The notes under the pieces are model-generated. The model was not told where the DNA came from and did no database searches. It was given only the letters and a program-made list of their open reading frames with translations. A stretch of DNA of 64,000 bases from Nitrospirillum viridazoti (GTDB taxonomy: Bacteria; Pseudomonadota; Alphaproteobacteria; Azospirillales; Azospirillaceae). The stretch is from assembly GCF_007827975.1 (NCBI RefSeq), contig NZ_VITT01000008.1. The stretch is one strand, 5' to 3'. Made by a program: the position numbers and the translations under genes. Within the stretch, counting starts at the first letter, position 1. Each line of letters begins with the position of its first letter. Positions 1 through 8,558 of the stretch are shown one piece after another.

Positions 1-63
1 GACCTGGTCCAGATCCACAAGGATAATCCCGGACTGCTCAAGCGATGGACCGCGCCCGAATAA
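1..63 (+). CDS. C-terminal end of an unidentified protein (5' end outside window)
   Basis: Frame 1 is open from the first base to a TAA stop at 61-63 and encodes 20 residues ending KRWTAPE. The codon pattern is plausible for this genome, and a stop followed by 330 bases of non-coding sequence supports a real gene end. The fragment is too short to recognise a family. It could be chance, since a 20-codon open frame is not rare at high GC. Confidence 0.35.
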   Translation, partial: DLVQIHKDNPGLLKRWTAPE

Positions 64-394
64 CCAGCCTGCGGCCTACGCCGCATGCTTACTCTGATCG
101 CCCGGCGGGCGCCTCAGCACTGTGGCCTCTGCCACGTTCCCTCCTTCTGGAGCCCTCCAGAAGGAATCCCACGGCAAAGCTTCCGCAGCTTCGCCAGAAG
201 CGCAACACGGCCAAGGCCGGACGCCTACGGGGCAGCCGCTGGACCGGACGGGCGCTACGGGAACTGATTGTCTCCGCCTACCGGGATATTCGCCGCGCCT
301 GGGCAAGGACGGGAAGCCTTGAACGCTTAAGCGTCAGTTTGCCTTAAGGTTGGCCGGTTAGAGAGCGGCATCGCCCTTCCTTCAGCGAGCGGCC
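64..394. other. Non-coding stretch upstream of the metal efflux operon, with hairpins
   Basis: No convincing gene. A short perfect hairpin (stem TGCGGC, 70-75 with 80-85) sits just after the upstream stop and may act as a weak terminator, although no T tract follows. A stronger hairpin has a 10-bp perfect stem (142-151 with 156-165) and a 4-base GCCC loop. Near the downstream gene are two palindromes, ACGCTTAAGCGT (323-334) and CCTTAAGG (342-349), about 45-70 bases before the first start codon of the efflux operon. They are candidate regulator sites, but no specific factor can be named. Confidence 0.4.
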
Positions 395-1651
395 ATGCCA
401 CGTCCTCCTTCCTTCCCCCCAATCGCCCGCCGGCGCCGCGCTGTCCTGGCCTCTGCGGCGCTTGCGGCCAGCCTGGGCTTGGCGCCGGCCTTCGCCGCGA
501 CGCCCGACCCGGCACCGACGGCGGGTAGCATCCACGCCCTGTTCCTCCAGGCGCTGGAGCGCGACCCGACGCAGCAGGCGCTGGGCGCTCGGCTGGCGGC
601 CGCCGATGCCAGCCAGAACCACGCCGATGGCCTGTTCCCCGTGCCGCCCCGGGTCCAGGCCTACAACTTGACCGACCGCGTAGCCCGCAACCGCGGCTGG
701 CAGGAAGCGGAAGTGCAGCTGGCCCTGCCTATCTGGCTTCCGGGGGAATCCGGCGCCCTTGCCCGCAAGGCGGACGCGGAACGCCAGGTGGCCAGCAGCA
801 CAGCCCAGCGGCAGGCCCTGACCGTGGCGGGCGCCGTCCGCACCGCCGCCTGGGATCTGGCGCTGGCCCGTAGGCTGGAGGCGCTGGCCCAGGACCGGCT
901 GAACCTGGCCATGCGGCTGGAGGCGGACATGGAGCGCGAGGTGGCGCGGGGCGGGGCAGCCCGCCTGGATCTGTCGCTGCTGCAGGCGGAGCGAGCCAGT
1001 GCGGCCGCGAACCTGGAGGCCAGACGCGGTGTCACAGCGCTGGCCCGTGAGGCGCTGACGGCACTGACCGACAATGGCGATATCGCCGGTGACCTGGCCG
1101 AAACCGGCGCCGAAGAGGCGACGGGCAGCGACCCCCGACTGGAGGCCGCCCGGGCCGGCGAAAGGCTGGCGCAGGAGACGGCCAGCGTCTCACGCGTCGC
1201 CGACCGCGAGCACCCGGAGGTGGGTGTCATCTATCGCCATAATCGCGATACGTTCGGGGGCCCGCCCAGCGATTATGTCGGCTTGCAGGTCACCGTGCCC
1301 TTCAGCGGCCCGTCCTACACGGCGCGGACCCGCACGGCGGAGGCCGACCTGCGTCAGGCGACGGCGGAAAGGGTGATGGTGGAGCGGACGGTGACGGCCG
1401 GCGCGCGCCAGGCCCAGGCCGCCCTTACCCATGCCCGGGCACAACTGGCCGCCGAGACCCAGCGCCAGGCCGCCGCCGCCGATCGGGCCGGCAAGATGCA
1501 GCGCGCCCGCGCGCTGGGCGAGGCCGCCACCAGCGAGATGGTGCGCGCCCAGCAATCCCTGAACGATGCCAACACCGCCCTGGCCGAAGCGGAGATGCGG
1601 CTGGGACGCGCCCAGTCCGACCTTCTGCAGGCCCGAGGAGTTCTTCCATGA
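395..1651 (+). CDS. TolC-family outer membrane channel of a heavy-metal RND efflux system (CzcC-like)
   Basis: 418 residues. An Arg-rich N-terminus is followed by a hydrophobic signal peptide ending near AFA-AT, consistent with export to the outer membrane. The body is rich in Ala, Arg, Leu and Glu with two long helical-hairpin halves, as in TolC/CzcC proteins. Its role would be the outer membrane exit duct of a tripartite metal pump. It overlaps the next gene by ATGA (1648-1651), and the order channel, fusion protein, pump matches czcCBA. The substrate cation cannot be read from the sequence. CzcC is the closest general label; CusC or NccC would be equally possible. Confidence 0.85.
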   Translation: MPRPPSFPPIARRRRAVLASAALAASLGLAPAFAATPDPAPTAGSIHALFLQALERDPTQQALGARLAAADASQNHADGLFPVPPRVQAYNLTDRVARNRGWQEAEVQLALPIWLPGESGALARKADAERQVASSTAQRQALTVAGAVRTAAWDLALARRLEALAQDRLNLAMRLEADMEREVARGGAARLDLSLLQAERASAAANLEARRGVTALAREALTALTDNGDIAGDLAETGAEEATGSDPRLEAARAGERLAQETASVSRVADREHPEVGVIYRHNRDTFGGPPSDYVGLQVTVPFSGPSYTARTRTAEADLRQATAERVMVERTVTAGARQAQAALTHARAQLAAETQRQAAAADRAGKMQRARALGEAATSEMVRAQQSLNDANTALAEAEMRLGRAQSDLLQARGVLP

Positions 1652-2784
1652 GCCATCCCCCGTTGCCCCGGTTCACCGGGCCCGCCCTGCTGGTATTCAC
1701 CTTGTTGGCCGGCGTCGCCCATGCCCAGGCGCCGCAGCAGGCGAACCCAGCGGCGCTGACCCTGACCGACGCGCAGGCCAAGGCCGCCGGCGTCGAAACC
1801 AGGGCGCCACAACCCGCCCCGGATGTGGCCAGCCCCACCTATCCGGCGCGGCTGGACGTGTTCGAGCATTATAAGACCATTGTCGCTACGCCGGTGCCGG
1901 GCATTGTCGACGAACTGGTGGGTGAGGTGAACGACGCGGTGGCGAAGGGCGCCCTGCTCGCCCGCATGCGCAGTCCCGATATGGCCCAGGCCCAGCGGGA
2001 CTATCTGATGGCGCTGGATGCCGCGGCGCTGGCCCAGCGCGAGGCGCAGCGCGACGCCGACCTGGTGGCGGAGGGCATCATCGCCGAACGCCGGCAGCAG
2101 GCCAGCCGCAGTACCTCGGTGCAGGCCGACGCCCAATTGCAAGAACGTCGCCAAGCCTTGCTGGCACTGGGCCTGACCGCGGCCGAGGTGGAGACCCTGA
2201 AGCGCAGCCGCAAGGTGACGGACGAAATGGCCGTTCGGGCGCCCGAGGGCGGGATGATCCTGGATCATGGGGCATTCCCCGGGCAGCGCATCGACAGCAG
2301 CGTGCCGCTGTACACGCTGGCCAGGCTGTCGTCCCTGTTGCTGGAGGTGCAGGTGCCGGCGGCCGTTGCCGCCACCCTTCACGAGAAAGACAAGGTGCGC
2401 CTGGCCGACGCACCCGAGGCTGCCGCCGTGGAATCAATCGGCCACCATGCCGACCCCGCCAGCCAGACCGTGACCGTGCGCGTCCTGGTGGACAACCGGG
2501 CGGGCCGCCTGCGCCCCGGCCTGATGACCGCCGCCTCTTTCCTGTCGACGGGGGTGGGAACCGCCTGGGCCCTGCCGCACGATGCCGTGGTGCGGGTGGC
2601 CGGACGGCCGACGGTATTCATCCGCCGGGGCGATAAGGTGGAAGCAGCCCCCATCTCGGTCCTGTCGGAAACGGCCGACACCGTGGTGGCGCAAGGGCCC
2701 GGCCTTGCCGCCGACAGCGCCGTGGTCGTCCGCGGTACCGTCGTGCTGAAGGGCATGCAGGCCGGCCTGGGGGGACAGGAATGA
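1648..2784 (+). CDS. Periplasmic adaptor (membrane fusion protein) of heavy-metal RND efflux, CzcB/CusB-like
   Basis: 378 residues with an N-terminal signal peptide (ends near AHAQA). A lipoyl-like half appears around KTIVATPVPGIVDELVGEV, then a helical hairpin rich in Gln and Arg (about residues 110-175), then the second lipoyl half and beta-barrel (from about VRAPEGGMILDHGAFPGQRI). It bridges the inner membrane pump and the outer membrane channel. It starts inside the stop of the channel gene and its own stop overlaps the pump start at 2781-2784, so the three genes are translationally coupled. No His-rich metal-binding N-terminus is visible, unlike some CzcB proteins. Confidence 0.87.
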   Translation: MSHPPLPRFTGPALLVFTLLAGVAHAQAPQQANPAALTLTDAQAKAAGVETRAPQPAPDVASPTYPARLDVFEHYKTIVATPVPGIVDELVGEVNDAVAKGALLARMRSPDMAQAQRDYLMALDAAALAQREAQRDADLVAEGIIAERRQQASRSTSVQADAQLQERRQALLALGLTAAEVETLKRSRKVTDEMAVRAPEGGMILDHGAFPGQRIDSSVPLYTLARLSSLLLEVQVPAAVAATLHEKDKVRLADAPEAAAVESIGHHADPASQTVTVRVLVDNRAGRLRPGLMTAASFLSTGVGTAWALPHDAVVRVAGRPTVFIRRGDKVEAAPISVLSETADTVVAQGPGLAADSAVVVRGTVVLKGMQAGLGGQE

Positions 2785-5700
2785 TCGCCCGCCTCATCGA
2801 ATTCTCGCTGTCGCAGCGCCTGCTGGTGCTGATCCTGATCGCGCTGTTGGCCGGCGCCGGCCTGTTCGCGGCGCGCGGGCTGCCCATCGATGCCTTTCCC
2901 GACGTATCGCCGGTGCAGGTCAACATCGTGCTGAAGGCGCCGGGTATGACACCGGAGGAGGTGGAGAGCCGCATCACCGCCCCCATCGAGGTGGAACTGC
3001 TGGGGCTGCCGGGTAAGCAGGCCCTACGCTCCACCACAAAATACGGGTTGACCAGCATCACCGTGGTGTTCGACGACAGCACGGACATCTATTGGGCCCG
3101 CAACCAGGTGGCGGAGCGCTTGCAAGGGGTACGCGACATGCTGCCGCCCGGGGTGCAGGGCGGCCTGGCCCCCATCACCACCCCCCTGGGCGAGATGGTG
3201 ATGTTCACCATCGAGGGGCCGGCCAGCCTCGCGGAAAAGCGCAGCCTGCTGGATTGGGTCATCCGCCCGGCGCTGCGCACCGTTCCGGGCGTGGCCGACG
3301 TCAATTCCCTGGGCGGCTTCGTCGAGACCTTCGAGGTGGTGCCGGACCTGGTGGCCCTGGGCGCCCGCGGCGTGTCGCTGGATACGCTGAAGTCCGCCAT
3401 CGCCGCCAACAACCGCAACGATGGCGCCGGCCGGCTGGCGGATGGGGAGGAGGCGCTGCTGGTCCGCAGCGAGGGCAGCCTGCGTAGCCTGGACGACCTG
3501 CGCGCCATCGTCATCGCCACGCCCGGGGGCACGCCGGTCCGGGTGGGTGACGTTGCCCAGGTCCGCGACGGCGGTCTGACCCGCTATGGCGCCGTGACCC
3601 GCAGCGGCAAGGGCGAGACGGTGGAGGGCCTGGTGCTGGGCCTGCGCGGCAGCAACGCCCAGGCCGTGGTGGAAGGGGTGCGCCAGCGGCTGGCGGAGCT
3701 GAAATCCCAGCTGCCCCAGGGCATATCCCTGACCGTGTTCTATGACCGCGGCGAGCTGGTGGACCATGCCGTGGGCACGGTGACCGAGGCGCTGCTGATC
3801 GCCGTGGCCCTGGTGCTGGTCCTGCTGATCCTGTTCCTGGGGGAATGGCGGGCGGCGCTGGTGGTCAGCCTGACACTGCCCCTGTCGGCGCTTGCAACCT
3901 TCCTGCTGATGCGGGCGGTGGGGTTGACGGCCAACCTGATGAGTCTGGGCGGCTTGGCCATCGCCATCGGCCTGCTGGTCGACGGCGCGGTCGTGGTGGT
4001 GGAAAACGCGGTAGAGCGGCTGAACCACGCCCACGGCCGCCCGATGTCGCCCCTGACCGTCATCTACCGGTCCATGGCCGAGGTGACGGCGCCGGTGGTG
4101 GCCGGCGTCAGCATCATCGTCGTCGTCTTCCTGCCCCTGCTGTCGCTGGAGGGTCTGGAGGGCAAGCTGTTCCGGCCGGTGGCCCTGGCCATCATGTTCG
4201 CGCTGGGCGCCTCGCTGCTGCTGTCCCTGACGGCGGTGCCGGTGCTGTCGTCGCTGATCCTGAAGCCGGGACATGCGGGCGAGCCGTGGCTGATCCGCCA
4301 TGCCGGCCGGCTGTACGCCCCCCTGATCCGGGGGGCGCTGGCCCGCCCGGCCCGGGTGTTCATCGGCGCCGGCGTTGCGCTGGCCGCGGCCCTGGCCGTG
4401 TTCCCCCTGGTGGGCAAGACCTTCATGCCGACCATGGACGAAGGCACCATCGTCATGCAGACGGAAAAGCTGCCCACCGTCAGCCTGGCGGCCTCCACCG
4501 CCCTGGACACCCTTATCCAGCGCCGGATCATGGAGCAGGTGCCGGAGGTGGCGGGCATCGTCTCCCGTGTTGGTTCGGACGAGCTGGGGCTGGATCCCAT
4601 GGGCCTCAACGAGGCCGACAACTTCCTGACCCTGAAGCCCCAGGACCAGTGGCGCCGTAAGGACAAGGCATGGCTGTTGGACCAGCTGCGCCTGGCCACC
4701 GCCGACATCCCCGGCATCTCCTTCGGCTTCACCCAACCCATCGACATGCGGGTGCAGGAGATGGTCAGCGGCAGCCGGGGGGACCTGGTGGTCAAGATCA
4801 AGGGCGCGGACATCGCCACCTTGAACCGCCTGGCCGCCGATGTCGCCGCCGTGCTGAAGGAACTGCCCGGCAGCGAGGATGTGCTGACCACCCTGAACGA
4901 GGGCATGCAATACCTGACCCTGCGCCTGGACCCACTGGCCGTCGGGCGGCTGGGCCTGACGGTCGATACGGTGGAGGAGGCGTTGCGCAGTCAGCTTGAG
5001 GGCACCCAGGCCGGATCGGTCGTGCGGGGAAACCGCCGCACGCCCATCCTGATCCGCGGTCCCGCCGATCTGGCGCGTGCGCCGCAGGTGTTCGCCAACC
5101 TGACCTTGCCCATGCCGGACGGCCGCCTGATCCCGCTGTCGGCCGTGGGACGCGTGGAGCGGGTGGACGGCCCCGTGCTGCTGAGCCGGGAGGAGGCACG
5201 ACGCCAATCCGTGGTGCGCGCCAACGTCCGCGGCCGGGATCTGGTGGGATATGTGGCGGACGCCCGCGCCGCCATCGCCGCCAAGGTGACGGTGCCGGCC
5301 GGCTACGAGCTGGCCTGGGGCGGCCAGTTCGAGAACCAGCAGCGGGCGGCGGCCCGCCTGGCCATCGTCATTCCCTGCTGCCTGGTGGTGATCTTCGTCA
5401 TCCTGTACGGGACCTTCGGCACGGCGCGCCAGGCCCTGCTGGTGCTGGGCAACGTGCCCTTCGCCCTGGTGGGCGGGATCATTTCGCTGTGGCTCAGCGG
5501 GGAATACCTGTCGGTGCCGGCGTCGGTCGGCTTCATCGCGCTGCTGGGCATCGCCGTACTGAACGGCGTGGTGCTGGTGGCCTGCTTCAACCAGCTGCTG
5601 GCCCGGGGCGTGCCCATTGTCGAGGCGGTGCTGCAGGGGGCCCAGCGGCGCTTGCGCCCCGTGCTGATGACGGCCACCATCGCCGCCTTCGGCCTGCTTC

Positions 5701-5858
5701 CGCTGCTGTTCCAGACTGGCCCGGGGTCCGAGGTGCAACGCCCCCTGGCCATCGTGGTCGTGGGCGGGCTGGTCAGCTCCACGATCCTGACACTGCTGGT
5801 CCTGCCGGCGCTTTATCAACGGTTCGGGCTGCCCCGCCCGAGGAGGGTCACGCCATGA
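2781..5858 (+). CDS. Heavy-metal efflux RND pump, CzcA/CusA family
   Basis: 1,025 residues, the usual RND length. The N-terminus (MIARLIEFSLSQRLLVLILI) is the first transmembrane helix. The TM4 motif GLLVDGAVVVVENAVERL carries the single Asp typical of heavy-metal (HME) RND pumps, in contrast to the double Asp in drug pumps. The periplasmic porter repeat begins at FPDVSPVQVNIVLKAPGMTP and a second appears after TFMPTMDEGTIVMQ. It would expel divalent or monovalent metal ions by proton antiport, together with the two upstream genes. It overlaps DUF3240 (ATGA at 5855). The exact metal is not assignable. A very long antisense open frame here is a high-GC shadow. Confidence 0.92.
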   Translation: MIARLIEFSLSQRLLVLILIALLAGAGLFAARGLPIDAFPDVSPVQVNIVLKAPGMTPEEVESRITAPIEVELLGLPGKQALRSTTKYGLTSITVVFDDSTDIYWARNQVAERLQGVRDMLPPGVQGGLAPITTPLGEMVMFTIEGPASLAEKRSLLDWVIRPALRTVPGVADVNSLGGFVETFEVVPDLVALGARGVSLDTLKSAIAANNRNDGAGRLADGEEALLVRSEGSLRSLDDLRAIVIATPGGTPVRVGDVAQVRDGGLTRYGAVTRSGKGETVEGLVLGLRGSNAQAVVEGVRQRLAELKSQLPQGISLTVFYDRGELVDHAVGTVTEALLIAVALVLVLLILFLGEWRAALVVSLTLPLSALATFLLMRAVGLTANLMSLGGLAIAIGLLVDGAVVVVENAVERLNHAHGRPMSPLTVIYRSMAEVTAPVVAGVSIIVVVFLPLLSLEGLEGKLFRPVALAIMFALGASLLLSLTAVPVLSSLILKPGHAGEPWLIRHAGRLYAPLIRGALARPARVFIGAGVALAAALAVFPLVGKTFMPTMDEGTIVMQTEKLPTVSLAASTALDTLIQRRIMEQVPEVAGIVSRVGSDELGLDPMGLNEADNFLTLKPQDQWRRKDKAWLLDQLRLATADIPGISFGFTQPIDMRVQEMVSGSRGDLVVKIKGADIATLNRLAADVAAVLKELPGSEDVLTTLNEGMQYLTLRLDPLAVGRLGLTVDTVEEALRSQLEGTQAGSVVRGNRRTPILIRGPADLARAPQVFANLTLPMPDGRLIPLSAVGRVERVDGPVLLSREEARRQSVVRANVRGRDLVGYVADARAAIAAKVTVPAGYELAWGGQFENQQRAAARLAIVIPCCLVVIFVILYGTFGTARQALLVLGNVPFALVGGIISLWLSGEYLSVPASVGFIALLGIAVLNGVVLVACFNQLLARGVPIVEAVLQGAQRRLRPVLMTATIAAFGLLPLLFQTGPGSEVQRPLAIVVVGGLVSSTILTLLVLPALYQRFGLPRPRRVTP

Positions 5859-6208
5859 CAAGCCCGTCTTTCCCTTCCGTTGCCCCTGAAGCCGTCCATA
5901 TTCTGCTGATCGAATGTTATGCGGAATTCGAGGCGGGCATGGTTGATGTGCTGCTGGATGCCGGGGGATTGATTGACCGCTTCAGCATTTCAGCGGTGCG
6001 GCTCTACGGGCGCGACCTGTCCCTACCCACGCCGCGTGACCGGGTGGTAGGCTCACGCCCCGGCCTGCGGGCCGTGGTCGAGGTGCGGGGCGACGTCCAG
6101 GCGGTGGTCGGCCGCCTGCGCCACCACCTGGGCCGTGCCGGCCTGTCCATCCAGGCGTTGCAGGGCCAGCCCCTGATGGCGGCCGGGCCAGGCGCGATGG
6201 GGGCATGA
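5855..6208 (+). CDS. DUF3240 family small protein of the metal efflux operon
   Basis: 117 residues, beginning at an ATG that overlaps the pump stop. The N-terminal part (AVHILLIECYAEFEAGMVDVLLD) and the later repeat (RAVVEVRGDVQAVVGRLRHHL) give a ferredoxin-like alternation of strands and helices resembling PII-like proteins. DUF3240 proteins are known as companions of czcCBA-type operons; the function is unproven and a metal-sensing or pump-modulating role is inference. No signal peptide, so it should be cytosolic. The spacing of 4 bases to the response regulator start indicates one transcript with the two-component genes. Confidence 0.75.
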   Translation: MTSPSFPSVAPEAVHILLIECYAEFEAGMVDVLLDAGGLIDRFSISAVRLYGRDLSLPTPRDRVVGSRPGLRAVVEVRGDVQAVVGRLRHHLGRAGLSIQALQGQPLMAAGPGAMGA

Positions 6209-6212
6209 GGCC

Positions 6213-6887
6213 ATGCGGCTGCTGCTGGTGGAGGATGACACCCGTCTGGCCGAGTTTCTGGCCCAAGGGCTGGCGGAGGCCGGCTTCGTCGTCGACACGG
6301 TGGCCGAGGCGGGGGACGCGGAAGCCGCGCTGGACACCGTGCCCTACGACCTGCTGATCCTGGATCTCGGCCTGCCGGACGGCGACGGCATGGACCTGCT
6401 GGCCCGCCTGCGGGCACGGGGGGAGATGCTACCCATCCTGGTGCTGACGGCGCGAGGGGCGCTGGCCGACCGGGTGAGCGGCCTGAACCGCGGGGCGGAC
6501 GACTATGTGTTGAAGCCTTGCGCCACGGAGGAACTGGTGGCCCGGGCAAAGGCCCTGCTGCGGCGGCCCGGCGGCGCGCTGGGTGCAGTGTTGACCCTGG
6601 GCAATTTGCGCTTCGACACCCTGGCCATGGAATGTGCGATGGAAAACAGGCCGCTGGATCTGTCACGGCGCGAACTGGCGGTCCTGGAAATCCTGCTGCG
6701 CCGGGCGGGCCGCGTCGTGCCCAAACGGGTACTGGAGGAAAAGGTCTACGGCTTCGACGACTCCGTCGCCTCCAATTCCATCGAGGTGCATATCTCGCGC
6801 CTGCGTCGCAAGCTGGAGGCGGAGGGCGCTACCGTCCGCGTGCACACGTTGCGCGGCATCGGCTATATGCTGTCCGAGGAAAAATGA
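6213..6887 (+). CDS. OmpR/PhoB-family response regulator of the metal efflux operon (CzcR/CopR-like)
   Basis: 224 residues. The receiver domain has the acidic pair in MRLLLVEDDTRLAEF, the phospho-acceptor Asp in LLILDLGLPDGDGMD and the conserved Lys in DDYVLKPCA. The C-terminal winged helix has the recognition region ASNSIEVHISRLRRKLE and ends RGIGYMLSEEK, typical of CzcR, CopR and QseB. It is expected to activate the efflux operon when the adjacent kinase senses metal in the periplasm. The TGA stop overlaps the kinase ATG at 6884. The specific ligand is inferred from neighbours only. Confidence 0.9.
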   Translation: MRLLLVEDDTRLAEFLAQGLAEAGFVVDTVAEAGDAEAALDTVPYDLLILDLGLPDGDGMDLLARLRARGEMLPILVLTARGALADRVSGLNRGADDYVLKPCATEELVARAKALLRRPGGALGAVLTLGNLRFDTLAMECAMENRPLDLSRRELAVLEILLRRAGRVVPKRVLEEKVYGFDDSVASNSIEVHISRLRRKLEAEGATVRVHTLRGIGYMLSEEK

Positions 6888-8248
6888 CCCGGCCTGCCCC
6901 GTCCCTCCAATGGCAACTGATTTCGCGCGTGCTGGCCCTGACCCTGGCGCTGACCGTGCTGGGCAGCGCCGCGCTGGTGCTGTTGTTTCAGAACACCGTC
7001 GACAGCTTGCGCGACCGCAGCCTGCAGGGCCAGGCGGCGGACATCGCGCACCATGCCGCCGTCGCGGCCGACGGCACGGTTACGGTACGGCTGCCGCCGG
7101 CGCTGGAAGACAGCTATCGCGGTTCGCGCGGTGAGTTCATCTACGTATTGCTGGACGCGGACGGCCGGGTGGTGGCCGCGTCCGACGGCGTCTCCGCCCC
7201 CTTGGTCGCCCTGTCGCCGGCGCGCGAAGCCCGGCTGTTCCAGATGACCAAGCAGGGGCGCATCTTCTATGGTGCCAGCCAGCCGATGTCGATTGGTAGA
7301 AGGAATTACTGGGTGCAGGTGGCGCAGGGGCCCAGCCATCACAACGTGCTGGAGGACAGCCTGCTGACGGCCATCGTCAACCAGGGTGGATGGGCAATCC
7401 CGCTGTTCGTCCTGCTGTTCCTGGGGCTGACCGCGCAGACGATTCGATCGGGCCTTAAACCGCTGGTGCAGGCGTCGGAACTGGCGGCACGCATCTCGCC
7501 CACCAATCTGGAGGTGCGTCTGCCCCTGCGCCGTATGCCCAAGGAGGTGATTCCTCTGCTGCAGGCGGTGAACGGTGCTATCGATCGCCTGGCCCAAGGC
7601 CTGCGGGAGCAGCAGCGCTTCACCGCCGATGCCGCGCATGAACTGCGCACCCCGCTGGCCGTCCTGCGCGCGAACCTGGACCGGTACCGGGGCCAGCCCT
7701 GGGTTCCCGGCCTGCTGGTGGACGTCGATCGCATGACGCGGGTCGTGCAGCAATTGCTGGACGTTGCCAGGCTGGAGGAGGGGGCCGTCGGCGCACCGCA
7801 GTCGGATGTGGATTTGGCCGACCTGGCGGCGGAGGCTGCGGCCTCGCTGGCGCCGGCGGCGATCGAGACGGGGCGGTCGTTCGATCTGCGGGAGCAGGGG
7901 CCGAACCGGGTGGCGGGTTACCCCCACGACATTTATTCCGCCCTGCGCAATTTGATGGAAAACGCGCTGGACCACACGCCGGCCGGCACGATGGTGGAGG
8001 TCGATGCCACCGTACCCGGTATCGTGCGGGTTCGGGACCATGGGCCCGGCGTGCCGGCGGACCAGCGCGCCCATGTCTTCAGCCGCTTCTGGCGGGCCCC
8101 GGCACGGCGCACTCTGCCGGGGGCCGGGCTCGGCCTGTCCATCGTGGCCGAGGTCATGCGCCGCCATGGCGGCAGGGTGGAGATAGAGGACGCGCCTGGC
8201 GGAGGTGCCGTCTTTGCCCTGATCTTCAGTCATGAGCCCGGGGCGTAA
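6884..8248 (+). CDS. Membrane sensor histidine kinase paired with the metal-operon regulator
   Basis: 454 residues. TM1 is at about 10-35, a periplasmic sensor segment of roughly 130 residues follows, and TM2 is near WAIPLFVLLFLGLTA. After a HAMP-like linker, the HisKA box reads FTADAAHELRTPLAVLRANL with the phosphorylated His. The ATP-binding domain shows the N box (LRNLMENALDHTP), G1 (VRDHGPGVP) and G2 (PGAGLGLSIVAEV). It starts in the stop of the regulator. Its sensing domain contains a few His and Met residues (MSIG, PSHHNV), compatible with metal sensing, but this is not proof. Confidence 0.9.
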   Translation: MTRPAPSLQWQLISRVLALTLALTVLGSAALVLLFQNTVDSLRDRSLQGQAADIAHHAAVAADGTVTVRLPPALEDSYRGSRGEFIYVLLDADGRVVAASDGVSAPLVALSPAREARLFQMTKQGRIFYGASQPMSIGRRNYWVQVAQGPSHHNVLEDSLLTAIVNQGGWAIPLFVLLFLGLTAQTIRSGLKPLVQASELAARISPTNLEVRLPLRRMPKEVIPLLQAVNGAIDRLAQGLREQQRFTADAAHELRTPLAVLRANLDRYRGQPWVPGLLVDVDRMTRVVQQLLDVARLEEGAVGAPQSDVDLADLAAEAAASLAPAAIETGRSFDLREQGPNRVAGYPHDIYSALRNLMENALDHTPAGTMVEVDATVPGIVRVRDHGPGVPADQRAHVFSRFWRAPARRTLPGAGLGLSIVAEVMRRHGGRVEIEDAPGGGAVFALIFSHEPGA

Positions 8249-8558
8249 GCCGCACCCGGGACCCCTTCTACAGCCTGACGCTGGCCGCCGATTGGCGCAG
8301 CAAACGTTTGATCCTATTGGAATCGTCGGGATCATTGATCGCGCCGAGTCACAGGCAGCACCCGCAAAGGTGGTCAATGGGTTGAAAGCCTTGCCCGTGG
8401 AGTTTGGTCAATCGGTCACATCGCCGGCCAAGAAAGCTATCGGCGGATATCAGTGGTGGTGTCCGTGGTCCGGCTGCGCTCCATTTCCGTACGGGCCTGG
8501 GCGACTGACCGGCTTTTTGAAGACGATGTGTCGGCTGTCGGCGCCCTGCCTCTCGTCC
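8249..8558. other. Convergent intergenic region, no gene recognised
   Basis: 310 bases between two genes that converge (kinase on plus, RND pump on minus). The reading frames are open in places but no translation resembles a family and codon use looks poorer than in the neighbours. It may hold decayed coding sequence. No strong bidirectional terminator hairpin with a T tract was found by eye. Confidence 0.3.

Noticed and set aside
3024..5861. 945-codon open frame antisense to the metal pump
   Set aside because: Composition rich in His, Gln, Gly and Arg with no family resemblance; it mirrors the high-GC codon pattern of the real RND gene on the other strand.
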